A stretch of DNA of 64,000 nt from Tanypteryx hageni (GCA_028673005.1 CM054115.1:54325738-54389737); one strand, 5' to 3'. Shown: positions 47,409 through 59,355, counted from the stretch's first letter. Notes: a model not told the origin generated them from the sequence alone. Program-made: numbers and translations.

Positions 47409-49289
47409 GGAATAAGAGGGAACATTATGCTAGTAAATACTACGAAGGGAACGTAAACTTTACATTTATTCTGACATTACTTTTCCAAATTACACTCATT
47501 GGAATTAAAATGAGGACGAAATTAGTTCCCAATATCCATATGAAATATTTTAAAGTAATTAAATAAATCAAGGGGTTGCCTATAAATCTTTGAAAGTAAT
47601 TCGAAAATGTAAAAGTGACAGACGATCTATAAATCCGCTTTACCTAAGACCTACCTATGATTAGCAAAAAAGCTGCACCAGACTGGTGAACCTGCTTCCT
47701 TCCAGCCTTTCCCACAAGTGGTGAATTAATTTACGAAAACATTTTATCCCAAAAAAGTTTATTTTCGCGATATTTTTTATGGTGAATCCGAAGTGGTGAA
47801 ATATCCGAAAATAGTAGTTAGCGCCCTTTATAAACGCTGGGGCCTGTCCAAAGTTGTCTTCTTCACGATAAAGTTTCTAGGGGAGGAGAAAAGAACGGCG
47901 AAAAAGTAAAATACCGCATTAAATAATTCCCTTCCTTCTCTCTCTGATCCGGACTATTTCCTCCTACTTAGTTTTGTTTGTGTATTGCACCCGCAAAGGC
48001 TGTTATCTCAGTCTGTTCCACCTCCGGTCTTGCACCCGCTTCCTGCCCCCCCCCCCCCTACATCAAACCCCTCCCACCCAGCCGCACCCACCCCTTCGTA
48101 CACTGTGTTTACCTCCTCCCAACTTTATCTTTCTATACCCTATTTTCCTCCGCCATCACCCTCCATCTGTCCCTACCACCCCCTTCCTATTCCGGCCTTC
48201 TAAAATATAGACTTTCAAACTCTTATCTATTAGTTCCGGTAAAAAATATAAATTGCGAAACTCGACGTAGCGAGAATTTATAAATATCCCAAATAATACC
48301 CGTTTTTTCCCCGTATTCGAAAATGACTAACATACCCGCAACTTTCAAGGTACGCGATCAAAGGTTTAGGTCTAATTTAACACAGTTTCGTACCATTGTT
48401 ATTATTTGCTACATATAAAAAGCGTTATTTTTTGTCAGATATACGTATACTAATTTGGCTACCAGTTTATTTTAATTATCGTTTGTGGGAAAGCAGAGAG
48501 ACGGGTTCAATGATCAACTTCATACTATCTGCAAATAGAGTACACCACGTCACTTCATCTACTTTAAGCGTAAGATATAGAACAATTAATACTAACGTCC
48601 GCATATTTATTTTAAAACCGATTGATAAGAAACATTGTACTAAAATTATATTAATATATGAACCAGATCGGAAAAAAGCCGCAATGATTATACTTTGAGT
48701 TTTTGTTGCTTAAAAATTGTATTTTCTCAATATAGTAGTGCTGAGCATTAATTTATACTACAGTAACTTCATTTCAATTACCCGTTCAAGATTTTTGTCT
48801 AATTTATGACATTTTGAATGGTTTGCGGGTCGGTTATAGCTAAGCTATCACAGCTTACAAGAAAATATGTTGAAATAATCGCTGGAAATGAAAAAACGCT
48901 GCCAATGATTTTTTCCATATGCGATAATACAGATTAATAGAGACCCTAATCAGAGCGATTACATAGTGTAATTACACTTGCAGGATAATAAATTAAATGT
49001 GAAATTCCTACTTTTCTCAAACTCTCCAACTCCTATCACTTCTCCTTCCTCTCACTCACTCTCCCAAAGAAGTTTGTCTCTCTCACTCTCAGCACCTCTC
49101 CCTTCTTCTCATAACCCTTTCAATTGCATGGAAGATATGTTCCGGCAACGAAAATGATTCTTTTGTAAACTATTCGACAAACTTTTGTTCATTTTCACAA
49201 CGATATCTCAAAAGAAACAATAATTTATAGTGTCGTCTGAAAAAGTCACATCAGTAATAAATTAATAGATAATAATGGATCGTAGAGTT
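47409..49289. other. No gene; CT-rich patches
   Basis: 47930-48190 is C/T-rich with a C homopolymer at 48049-48058. 49015-49125 is CT-rich. The proline-rich frames are artefacts of composition. Confidence 0.5.
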
Positions 49290-51459
49290 AAGGTACTTTA
49301 TGCATTGAAGACTTCATATTTCCGGGTGGTCACACGTTGGTCAAATGGTGGACTGACAACAGTTTCGCCGACCTTCCTGTCGGCGTCTTCAGGTCGAAGT
49401 AGCGATGCAGTCAAGTCAAAGTATCTTATCCTCTACACCAAAAGGGAAGGAAGTTATGTAATTTTTAATTTTTAACTTCCAACTATGGTAGGGCTGCTAT
49501 AGGCTAGAAAACCTCTTCAGCCAAAGAAGGGAGGAGAGAAACCCGGTGCAGGTGTAGGAGGCAGGATGGACTCCCCAGGCAAGGTAGACTATAGAGTCCA
49601 CCCTGCCGCCAGGCAGGGTGGACTCTAGTGTCCGTCTCTCCTAAATCAGTCATCAGGAGGGTGGACTCGATTAAATATATTTTTTGATTTGCCCAAGTTT
49701 TCGTGTATATTTTGATATTAACGAGCATCTCAAGATTTCTCGAGAAATATACAATAACAAAATTTTTATTTCGATAGTTTTTAAATTTATAACAAACAAA
49801 TAATAATTGAACAAAAAGACAATGCTAAATAATAATTCATGATAAATTTATAGGTTGTAAAAATTATTTATTTTGTTTTTCCTTTTTTCATTGAAAAATA
49901 TTATAGGAAACGTAAACAATTCACAGATTTATCGCACATACACATTTTTAGGGCAAAAAATTTCCAGAAATTGAAGCTTTTCACCAATTTTGAGTTGATA
50001 TTATATATAATATTTAAAAGAGCTTTTTGCTAATTATAACTTTCATGCAATTTTTTCTGTTGATTCGTCAATATTAATTTGTAATTATATATATAGATTA
50101 TATTATATATATTATTATATTATATATTCTTTTATTAATCTACAAATTTTAAAATTTTAATGATGAACTTGAAGCAAATATTATTTTTTTAATTTGTCAT
50201 GTGAGGCTTTAATTTAGGTTATTAAGTTTACGAATGGTTTTTTACAAATGTATGATGCCAAAACCGTATTTTCTTTCGTAGTTGACGATGGAGGGTATCA
50301 ACTATTCTTAGATTTTTGCGAAAAACGTATTAATATATCAATTTAGGCGCGTTTCGCTTAGAAGCTAACAAGATCGAAAAGTATACTCCATAAATGTAAT
50401 ACACAGAGATTTCAAAGGGAATCTTTATGAGAATTACGTATAGAGCGGTATCGAAAAATTAGGTGCTTCGTGAATTTTTACCTCCGTAACTATAAGTCGT
50501 AATCATGTGATCTCGCGGACTCTTACGTGGTGAATAATCTCCTTTATCCTAATCAAGTGTTGAATGTATTACTCACCGATTAGCGCGCTTGAAGCGCAGA
50601 CAGTACATACATTTTTTGAGCAAAGCAAATTCGATAATTGATTATTATGCTTAAAAATCAGTTGTATGCAAAATTACACACGATTCGGACTCTACTTGAG
50701 AGAAGATATATTCGATAATTGAAAAGACTTAAACAAACTTACCGATCTGAATAATACGCATCAAACGAAATGGTGCTTAAAATTGCATACAATGTTTCTT
50801 ACTTAGCTTGAAAGAAACAACATTCCATTAAGTATTTGTGCCTTTCCCCTTCTCCTTTCTTACTGGCCGTCGTTAATCAGAATGAGACACCACACACACC
50901 CTCCTCTCTCCACCTCTAGCCAATAGTTTCGTCCTTATCCCTGCTTTTCAAGACTGCCTTAACTCTTTCCCTTTCCCGTGCCTAACCTATATATGACGTG
51001 GTTTTGGCCCTTTTTTTCATCTGATGGTGATGCTAAGCGTCGAAACCAGGGTTGTGAGTTTTTCTAAATAAAAACTTTGGTGCTATGAAAGTTAATTTTC
51101 TCGTGTTTTTGTTTTGTATTTGTAGTAGGTTTCAAAAATAAATGTAAAAACCATCAGATAAAAATTTTGTCATTGTATATTTCTCAAGAAATCTTGAGAT
51201 GATCATTAAAATCAAAATATGTATACACGAAAATTTTGACAAATCAAAATATACAGGCAAGACGGACACTGGAGTCCAAGGTGACGCCTAGAGTCCATCC
51301 TGCCAGATGACTGGTTTAGGCGAGACGGACTCCACTCTGCCGCCTGGCAGGGTAGACTCTAAAGTCCACGTGGTCACTGAGCAACGTGGTGACCACCCGG
51401 AAATATGAAGGTTTCAAGACAACAACACCACGAAAGCCTTCGAAGGTACTTTATGCATT
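49290..51459. mobile_element. Foldback-type element with 17-bp flanking direct repeat
   Basis: The direct repeat AAGGTACTTTATGCATT is perfect at 49290-49306 and 51443-51459. Inside, the ends are inverted: TTCATATTTCCGGGTGGTCA (about 49313) faces TGACCACCCGGAAATATGAA (about 51391). Further in, blocks with GAGTCCACCCTGCC and TCTCAAGATTTCT occur inverted on both sides (49560-49770 and 51170-51350). The middle (about 49780-51160) is AT-rich and non-coding. Confidence 0.65.
49592..49627. repeat. Perfect 16-bp hairpin in the foldback arm
   Basis: TAGAGTCCACCCTGCC (49592-49607), loop GCCA, then GGCAGGGTGGACTCTA (49612-49627). The opposite arm of the element has a related, imperfect palindrome at about 51328-51362. 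Confidence 0.9.
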
Positions 51460-51847
51460 ACACTCACCAGTGATGGTCTCGAGGCTGACCCAATGTGTTA
51501 TTGAAACCGACTGCCTTCGCTACGATGCAGCAAAGGACGCAATTAACTGTATCATATTCAATAGAAAGTTATCGAGCTGTTGCTCGTGGCTGAATTGTTA
51601 AAGTGAAAAGTGACTCAATGTCCCTCCAAATATTGCAGAACAATATGCGCATTACGTCTATTAATCACCCATTGTTGCCGAAACGCGTATTTGATTTTCT
51701 ATGTCTATTGCAGAGACATTGCGTCACTTTGATAACAGTATCGTATGAAAGATAACACAAATATTTCATTTAGAATATAAAATTTATTCTTTGAAGCTTC
51801 ATAGCCAATTCTGTAATTATTAAATCTACATCCAACATATTTTCCCT
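51460..51847. other. No gene seen
   Basis: Unassigned sequence between the foldback element and the hAT pseudogene. Confidence 0.4.
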
Positions 51848-53958
51848 CTATTTATTCATCAAAGCCAATCCATTCAATCTGTCTTCAGACAAAGTCGATC
51901 TTAGGTAAGTTTTCAATCGTTTTAATGTGGAAAAACTTCTTTCGGCTTCACAAGTAGTGACCGAAAGTGTTATAAGAATGCATAGAAGATTATAAATGTT
52001 TGGGAATACTTGTTTGTTACAACATTTAACAATTTCTATCAATGAAATATTTTTCGCATTCACCGGCAATTGTTTTTAATATTTCAGCCAAAGTACTATT
52101 TCTGCAAGAAATTCTTGCCTGCTGCATGTCGTGTCCTCTGGATAAAAATTGCATAAATGTTCAACATTGTGAACGTTAATTGTTGATGCATAAGCGTCAT
52201 CCCAATTCCGTAGTAGTAAAATAAATTGAAAGCTTTCCATTGCATTTCTGTGATTGGAAAATTTTTGGTTAAGGCTAGTCAGAAATTTTTCCAATAATGG
52301 TAAATATACATAATTTCTATAGTATTATTTAGGTGATACAATTAGATAATCGTTACCTGGCCGACCTCAAAGCTTTGGTTTTTCAACTGCAAAATCATAT
52401 TTATGCGCAATTCCAACAGATTCTGAGAAAAGTTTTTCAAATTCCGGTGCATCATTTTTTATTCCAATTAAAATTGAAATAAGATGATCAGCATCACGTA
52501 TTGCTTCATTTAAATCTATAACTCTCTATTGAAAATATCGACAGAAAACAAGGCTGTAACTGAAAACATGATTTAAACAAACCACACTAATTGTAGTTTA
52601 AAATTTTTTAATATTAAAAATTGATGTGCTTTTGATGAGGCAATACTATTAGTCCAATTTACTATTGTTTCTAATGCAATCACTGCATCTTGCAGCTCCA
52701 AAAACGTTGAAACTGAGTTATGACGTTCAACTCATCTAGTGGCGCTAAGTTGAGACTATGACTCGAACAGTAGACGTAAAGTGCATTAGGAAATTTCTCG
52801 TAAATGTTTGCTTGAACAATACCACTCATAACTGGCACGCCATCATTTCCTTGGCCACGAAGAGTTTTAAGATTAATTCTAAGTGATGATAGCATAGTAT
52901 TTGCCAGCCCTTCTGCAGTAACATCTAGGACTGGTGCAAATATTAAAAACTTTTCGCATAAATTTGATTCTTCATTTTCGAACATCAAATATCTTATACA
53001 TTTAGAGAGTTGCTCATTGCCTGCAGTGTCAGCGGTTTCATTGGCAAACAACGCAATACACGGTGCTTCATTACCTTCTTTTACTATTTGTTCTCTTATA
53101 AAATTTCGACTGTTTCGATAATATCATTATGAAATCTAGGACTAATATAAGAAGCATTTTCGGGGCTTTTTCTAACCTTGTTTTAAAATTTTCATTGTAT
53201 CTAGCACATAATCTAAGTATTGATCGAAAATTACCATCATTCTCATGTGATGATGAATCACATGATATGGGTCCCGAATCTTATGTCCTCTCAACGGAAT
53301 TCCTTGCATTCCACATAATATGGTTGTCTCAGTTATTGGAATTCTGCACTTGTCTACGGCGCTCATGGTCTATTTGTAAATTTACTGTAATTATTTCTTT
53401 ATTTTCAAATTTGATAAGGCTGTTGCTTTTATGATGCAGTCTTTGTGATAAGAGGCGTCATAATGCGAACAAAATCGTTCAAGGGCACGCTTCCATGTAT
53501 CAAATTTGAGATTAACTGTCCTAATTACTTCTTGTTTGATCATTTTTTGCGAAAACGAAACAGTACTTACAATAAACACAATCAAGAATCTTCGAATATG
53601 ACAAGTGAAACCTTTCACACCAACTTATTCGAAATTTAAAATTTGTTGGCCTTTTTGTGGGAAATTTATAAGCCTCATCTGGAATTGTTAACAAACTGAT
53701 TGCCTTTAATTTTTCATGAAGCATCATTGAAGCCACTTCGTCAAAATAAAAGCCAATGTCATCATTTTGTGGTTTCATATCAAGTGAATCAATGATTTTA
53801 GGGAATAATTTTTTTTTCAGATACTCTCTCACATCTACTCTATGAATTCGAGAGCAATCGTTAGAACATGTTTGGTGTTCGCAATCATTTATCTCTATGC
53901 AATATTTCATGGGAACTTTTTTAAAATAACTTAACAAATTATTCTTTCGTTTGCTCAT
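51848..53958 (-). pseudogene. hAT transposase pseudogene (ZMYM1/THAP0-like)
   Basis: The minus strand gives, in order: an N-terminal MSKRKNNLLSYFKKVP start (53958); a TTF-type zinc-finger region ending DCVYCKYCFVFAKN; a GIPLRGHKIRD block (53172-53366); the DUF4371 core with FANETADTAGNEQLS and GQGNDGVPVMSG, then VYCSSHSLNL (52680-53051); and the C-terminal dimerisation block CEAERSFSTLKRLKTYLRST (51848-52069). This is the full domain order of the hAT group that gave rise to ZMYM1 and the p52 repressor of PKR inhibitor. Frameshifts and stops separate the blocks, and the usual DET of the first catalytic Asp reads NET. Terminal inverted repeats were not found. The homologous functional enzymes excise and insert DNA with 8-bp duplications. 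Confidence 0.85.
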
Positions 53959-55400
53959 TCTGAACCCCAAAAATATTTGTTGTATAGAAATACGACAAGG
54001 ATGACAAACAGAAATGATCAGAGAACAATCTATTTGATATTTATTTAAAATATTGAATAATCTGAATAAATATTAAATTTTATACTGTGGAATAGAATAT
54101 TGAAATATTTTAAATCATAAAGAAATATAAAACAAGTATAAAATATTCTCCGTAATGAATATTATTTAGCTAGATATTAAACGAGAGAAAAAAATAAATA
54201 AATATTAGATACTTATTACGGTCTAGTGAGCAATAAAAATCAATAAATAAACTATGGAAAATATAGAGAAGACACATATGATCAAAGAAAGTAATACAAT
54301 GAAACATTGACAAACGAAAAAAATCCAGGGACTAATTTACAGAAAATTAGAGAAACGTTTTTGCTGAATCTTTTACAAGTCCTCTCTCTATAACGTTTCG
54401 ATTTCCGACGTGTAATCTAATTGGCTTGCAATTCATCTTCTTGTTTGACCTTCAGACCCATTATCCGACATATTGCCAGCCACCCCATTTCACTCTTCAA
54501 TATAAAATGGCTACTATCACTTTGATGGAACGACTGAAATAAATAGAATTTCGGAAAAAGTGGACCATGCCAAAAAATATTGCACTAAAGAACTTATTGC
54601 CGAGGCTGAAAAACATTGAAACTTAACAGAACATTTCCAAATCTTCCTCAAAAAGTCTTCAATTGGACACTGCAAACGCTCTTTTCTTAATTCCTCCCAT
54701 AAATGAGCCCTCCTCAAATGTCAAATGGATTTTCTGAACTATGGAGACGGGACATTATTATCCAACCGATATCTCTTCCAAGGGTTGGAAGAGATTTAAT
54801 AAGGACTGACCACGGGAAATTAAGTGTCAAAAGTAGCATATAAATACCATGATCACTTACTGGGTCACGTGTATGCATTCACTACAACGATTATAACACA
54901 AAAACAGGGTAATAACACAACTATGGAAAGATTATTCACACTTTTGCATTGATCACTATCCACTCATACGCACGCATTTTACCATCACTCGAACTGAGTT
55001 CTGAGTTGTATGAACAACATTTCCACTCTTGGCGCTTGATTTGACGACTTCCTGATTAACTTTACGGTTACATTGTACGTAGTTTCTGTCCTCTTTTTAA
55101 TCGGACAATGTCATGTGATGCCAATCGTTCGATCATTGTCGTTACAATTTAGGCACTCACAGCCTATACTCGGTATACATAGATATGGATGGATGATGAT
55201 GTGTTATTTTTAGAAAAAAAAATACTACGCATCATCTCTAATTGCACCCTATGAGGATTATGGAAGTTAATTTCCCAAGTATCAAAATAAGAAGCGAACA
55301 AACTGATCAGTAATTAACCCCTTAAACGGGGTAAGTGACTTGAGTCACAGATTGAATTCGTTTCCAAGGTGGGGAGCATTACTATATTCGCTTACCCCAG
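53959..55400. other. No gene; one perfect 11-bp hairpin
   Basis: May include leader DNA of the hAT pseudogene. A palindrome ATCTCTTCCAA-GGG-TTGGAAGAGAT lies at 54771-54795. Otherwise AT-rich without coding signal. Confidence 0.4.
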
Positions 55401-55401
55401 T

Positions 55402-57866
55402 TAAGCAGATAACACAGCCCAACACACATTTTGGTGCCTGCTATTTTTTAACTGTTTCTAGGTAATTTTTGGGTGTAGAATCCAAAATAACTGTCAGATT
55501 TAGTCTATCAGATCTAGCTTTTGAAGTACGCTATATTGACCTCTTTTAGAAAAAAATCATCTTTTTTTAACTCATGTACATTTCAAGTTATAAGTATTAG
55601 TATTTGCGACAAAGGCTCATTAAAAAACAAAGAATACAAAGTAAGGTATTTAATTCACAAAGTAGATAAATATACATTCATGGCTTATCACTTAAAAATT
55701 TTCTTTTATACGATTTTCTAGCATGGAGTTTAGTAGGACAGTCTCGCTGCAGACTCCAACAGTAGTCGGCCATCATGTAGGTATCCCATCTTCCTTGATA
55801 TCATTCTTCCATTGTCTTAATGTCCTGATGAAATCTTTCCCCCTGTTCTTCACTGTAATCACCTAGGTTTTGTGGGAATCGATCTAAGTGGTTGTGGAGG
55901 TAGTGAAGTTTTATGCTCATGTTACAACCGAGAATATTAAATTTAGAAAGCATATTTTCCACTAATTCTGTGTAATTCTCTGCTTTATGATTGCCAAGAA
56001 AATGTTGTACTACTTTAACAAATGAGCACCAAGCATTAGATTCAATCTCGTTCATTGCTGCGGTAAATTGTGGATCTTTTATAAGCTGTCTTATCTGAGG
56101 GCCATCTAATATGCCTGCTTTCAGTTTTTCCATGCTAATCCCAGGAAATTTACGTATTAAGTACCCAAAGCAAAGTCCAACTCGATTTAACGCCTTCACA
56201 AATTGCTTCATAAGTCCCAACTTGATATGCAAAGGTGGAAATATGATTTTCTCTCTCGCAACCAAAGGTTCGTTGATTACGTTTTCTTTTCCTGGAACCA
56301 TGACGTTTCTTAGGGGCCAATTTTTGTTAACCCAGTGCTGATCCTTAGCTCTGCTGTCCCAAAGACATAAAAAACAAGGATATTTTGTGTATCCACTTTG
56401 CTGTCCAAGGAGGAAGTTTACCATTTTTAGATCGACACAAATCACCCACTGATGTTCTTCATACTTAATTTTTTTCAGGACTAGTGATATTGTCTCGTAT
56501 TCCTCTTTCAAGGTGGTAGAATGACCAATGGGTATTGCGCCATATCTGTTACGGTTGTTCAAAAGAACAGATTTTAAACTACGTTTTGAGCTATCAATAA
56601 AAAGACGCCATTCGTCTGGTGTGTATTCTGATAAACCCATTGCTTCTAAGAGTCTTCTTAAATCATTACAGAATACTAGGTTATTTTCCTCAGAGAAAAA
56701 GGGCAGCAGATCCTTTTCTCTTTTACGATAAAATGTAATATTAGTACCCGGATTAAGCAGATTCTTTTCTTTTAATCTGGAGGCAAGTAATTCTGAAGAC
56801 TCCTTGGAGAGGTTCAGGTCTCTACTAAGATCGTTCAGTTCTTGTTGATTGAAACGTTGGGGCTTGTCTGAATCTGCTTCAAAATCACTATAGTGATCAC
56901 GATAACTATCGTTGTCTGATCGCACATATTCACCTTCATCAGATGATGATGGTTCGGTTTCGTCTTCCGAGAGTCTAGGCAGACTGCTGAATGATGAAAT
57001 AGGGATTTCGTCGGAATGCGGTACCGGTCTCTTTGCTGAATTAAGATCAGGATATGTCCATTTGTGTCTATTGTTCCGATTAATGCCTTTGATATTTACG
57101 ATACAAAAATAGCAGTCATCGTAATGGTTCCTCGGTTCCCTCCAAACCATTGGTACTCCAAACTTTAGGCACTTTCTCTTTCCAATTGTCCACTGTCGCA
57201 AATGTTCAACGCACATTTTACACACCAAATGTGGAGCCCAAGCTTTATCCTGATCTCCCAAGTGGACGCCGAAATAAGCAAGATAACACCGTTTTACAAA
57301 GTCAGAAATAGGTTTTCTGCTTTCTTTCAAAGTGTATTCGCCACATACGTAACAAAAAACGTCGGGGTGATTCACACAGCTACGTCTGCTTGTGGATGCC
57401 ATGGTTTTAATTAACTGTTTTATGACTAAAGAACGCCAAAAACAAAAACAAACTGAAAGCACAACTGCAACTATGTAAACACAATCGTAAACTGAACCGG
57501 GTACGGCAGTGCTAGACACGAGGTAATATGGGCGGATGAGTTCGTGGTGGAGGAGTGGGGGTTAGGCAGGTACAAAAGGTCGAAGTTTTACGGTCATCGG
57601 GAATACCAAATAACTCTAATTGCCTAATTATATAATTTAGTTTTAGGCACCACGTTTCCTGTAAATATACCATTATTTCATTATTTGTGCCTGTTATTAA
57701 AACGAAAATCAATTAGCCTGTATCTCAAAAACTAGAGCTGCTACGAAAAAAGCCAGGTATTTTTGGAATCAGCACATCAAATATATCCAAAATCAGTTCT
57801 CAGTTTTCCGGCACCAAGAAAAAAATTTAATTTTGTTGGCTTGTGTAATCAATCTATTACATTAGT
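55402..57866 (-). mobile_element. Orphan-gene TIR element, copy B (near intact)
   Basis: The DNA on the two sides of the gene is inverted relative to each other. Innermost, TATCAGATCTAGCTTTTGAA (from 55506) corresponds to the reverse complement of 57720-57743, with 19 of 24 bases equal. Moving outward, both arms show TCCAAAA-TA-CTG, TTGGTGCC (55431 on the left; reverse complement GGCACCAA at 57810 on the right) and ACACA-GCC-AACA. The arms run at least from 55402 to 55530 and from 57720 to 57866. Target duplication not determined. The only gene is the orphan ORF. Confidence 0.6.
55801..57402 (-). CDS. Arthropod orphan protein, candidate divergent transposase
   Basis: Longest real open frame in the window. 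The frame opens at 57519, but I take the ATG at 57402 as start (533 residues), because copy A begins there too and the 39 upstream residues look like translated leader. In the numbering of the longer frame (starting at 57519): Cys clusters C48, C56, C59, C100 and C103 (zinc-binding candidate, ZAD-like spacing), then C136 and C139; an acidic low-complexity linker at 183-220; IDSSKRSLK at 308-316; VDLKMVNFLLG at 362-372; CFLCLWDSR at 382-390 with HW at 395-396; PPLHIKLGLMKQF at 428-440; GPQIRQLI at 473-480; and EEQGERFHQDI at 557-567. I recognise it only as one of the multicopy uncharacterised proteins of insects and other arthropods. It has no named domain that I can assign. The TGA at 55801 appears premature: 40 more codons in frame (55681-55800, stop at 55678) keep homology to copy A (YQGR, MMADYCW). 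No introns are evident. Confidence 0.75.
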   Translation of the reverse strand: MASTSRRSCVNHPDVFCYVCGEYTLKESRKPISDFVKRCYLAYFGVHLGDQDKAWAPHLVCKMCVEHLRQWTIGKRKCLKFGVPMVWREPRNHYDDCYFCIVNIKGINRNNRHKWTYPDLNSAKRPVPHSDEIPISSFSSLPRLSEDETEPSSSDEGEYVRSDNDSYRDHYSDFEADSDKPQRFNQQELNDLSRDLNLSKESSELLASRLKEKNLLNPGTNITFYRKREKDLLPFFSEENNLVFCNDLRRLLEAMGLSEYTPDEWRLFIDSSKRSLKSVLLNNRNRYGAIPIGHSTTLKEEYETISLVLKKIKYEEHQWVICVDLKMVNFLLGQQSGYTKYPCFLCLWDSRAKDQHWVNKNWPLRNVMVPGKENVINEPLVAREKIIFPPLHIKLGLMKQFVKALNRVGLCFGYLIRKFPGISMEKLKAGILDGPQIRQLIKDPQFTAAMNEIESNAWCSFVKVVQHFLGNHKAENYTELVENMLSKFNILGCNMSIKLHYLHNHLDRFPQNLGDYSEEQGERFHQDIKTMEE

Positions 57867-58560
57867 CGGATTTATTTTGGGGTGCGGGTACCCCTGGAAG
57901 GTATGCAACCAGGAATGAATGTCTATTTCGTATTTTCGCTATATTTACGTTAAAATAGTGGTTAAATTAAAATAACTTTTTTACAATGTCTTATAATAAA
58001 ACTCTGATGTGGCCACCACATGACTTTCTCCATATCTGTAATATTTCTAAAAATTCCAAATAGGTTACATAATAATAAATATTTTAAGAAACTGCGAGAA
58101 AATTTTGACTTGACAAAGAATAGAAATAAACTCAAACCATAGGCTTCTAATATTGGGTATAGCCACAAAGCCCCAACAATTAAGAAAAGAAAAAGGAGCT
58201 TTACTAACACGTAACTAAGCGTCAATTGTTAACAATAGTCTTCGGTAGGTGGCGTGGTGGTGTCAGATAAAAGTATAAGATATCTCTTAAACAATGCATT
58301 ATATGGAAAAATGTTTCAAAAAAAGGTCGTAGAAAATTAAATGTCCTACAACGTTTATTCCTAACATTTTTACATTTATCAAATATTAAAGCAAATATTT
58401 CAAAATAACGGATAAGTGACAAGAGTAAACACCCACTTTCGGTCAACCGATTTTTACCAAGAACTAATTAGTTCTTTCGACTTTTATAAAAATGTTAAAT
58501 ATCAAATTTCGCGTTGACTTAATTAATAGTTTTTGAGTTAGAGCACCCACAATAAGCTAT
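57867..58560. other. No gene seen
   Basis: AT-rich. 58400-58560 resembles the region next to R3 at 9540-9620 (both contain AAGAGTAAACA). Confidence 0.4.
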
Positions 58561-58625
58561 CACATACACACACTAAGACACACAGATATCATCGAGAAAA
58601 TGGTCAAATAAAATTTTAGAACTAG
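58561..58625 (-). repeat. R3 fragment (minus strand)
   Basis: Contains CACATACACACACTAAGACA followed by a CAGATATCATCGAGAAAATG block, matching the R3 copy at 9640-9665. Confidence 0.5.
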
Positions 58626-58734
58626 TAAAGTAGCATATGTTTTGTTCAGTACATTTTTATGGAGGTAGTAGCCGATTTCAAGTAAATAAAACGAGAAAGT
58701 CGTAATTCACTTTGAACTTAGAAAAAATTATCCC

Positions 58735-59240
58735 GTGTTTTTTAAATTGTTGTCAACGAAAACAATCTTCGTGGTAACTGAAGCAAACATCTACTGTAAA
58801 TATCTAATTAGTTTAATTTTCTTTCGTACGCTCGCAACATTTGGTAAATGGAGGGAAATGAATTATCTACGACGAAGAAATGAATGTAAATACGTCCATT
58901 TTCTTTACGTATACGCAACGTTTGTAAGTGAAAATAAATGGATAATTCACGTCAAAGGAATGAATGTGAGCATAAAAATTATATTGCTACTATTTGAGGA
59001 GGTGTTTTAAATAATTGTCAATTTTTTATTAATTACAACTGCTTAGGAAATTAATCTGCGAAGAAAAAATTTGATATTTCCTTGGAATGACTACTGCTAC
59101 CTGTCATTTTTTCAGTTCTTAGACATTATACTAAGCCATTAATGTTTATCTTTTTTGACATGATTGCATAAATCACAAAAAACGCCTCTGCCTCGCATGA
59201 TGTGTGCATCTTTCCTCTCTTGTTTTTACAGTGAAGATGT
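58735..59240 (+). repeat. Dispersed repeat R4, copy b
   Basis: Best continuous R4 copy. It matches 5927-6200 in its left part, and 61835-61889 plus 63655-63760 in its right part (TTTTTTGACATGATT, ATGATGTGTGCATCTTTCC), so it shows the uninterrupted state of copy c. Confidence 0.75.
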
Positions 59241-59355
59241 TTACATTTTTTGAGTCAATCTTTAAAAAAATTTGATATGATAAATAACGAAGTCTTACTG
59301 AAACTGTAAATTCCTCCATTCTGCTGACATTTTCAATTCCTTTATTTCGCTTTTC

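Noticed and set aside
47974..48283. Three overlapping proline-rich frames
   Set aside because: A C-rich tract including a C homopolymer explains all three.
57403..57519. N-terminal 39 residues with a transmembrane-like stretch upstream of the orphan protein start
   Set aside because: Not present in copy A, which aligns from the ATG at 57402; likely translated leader.
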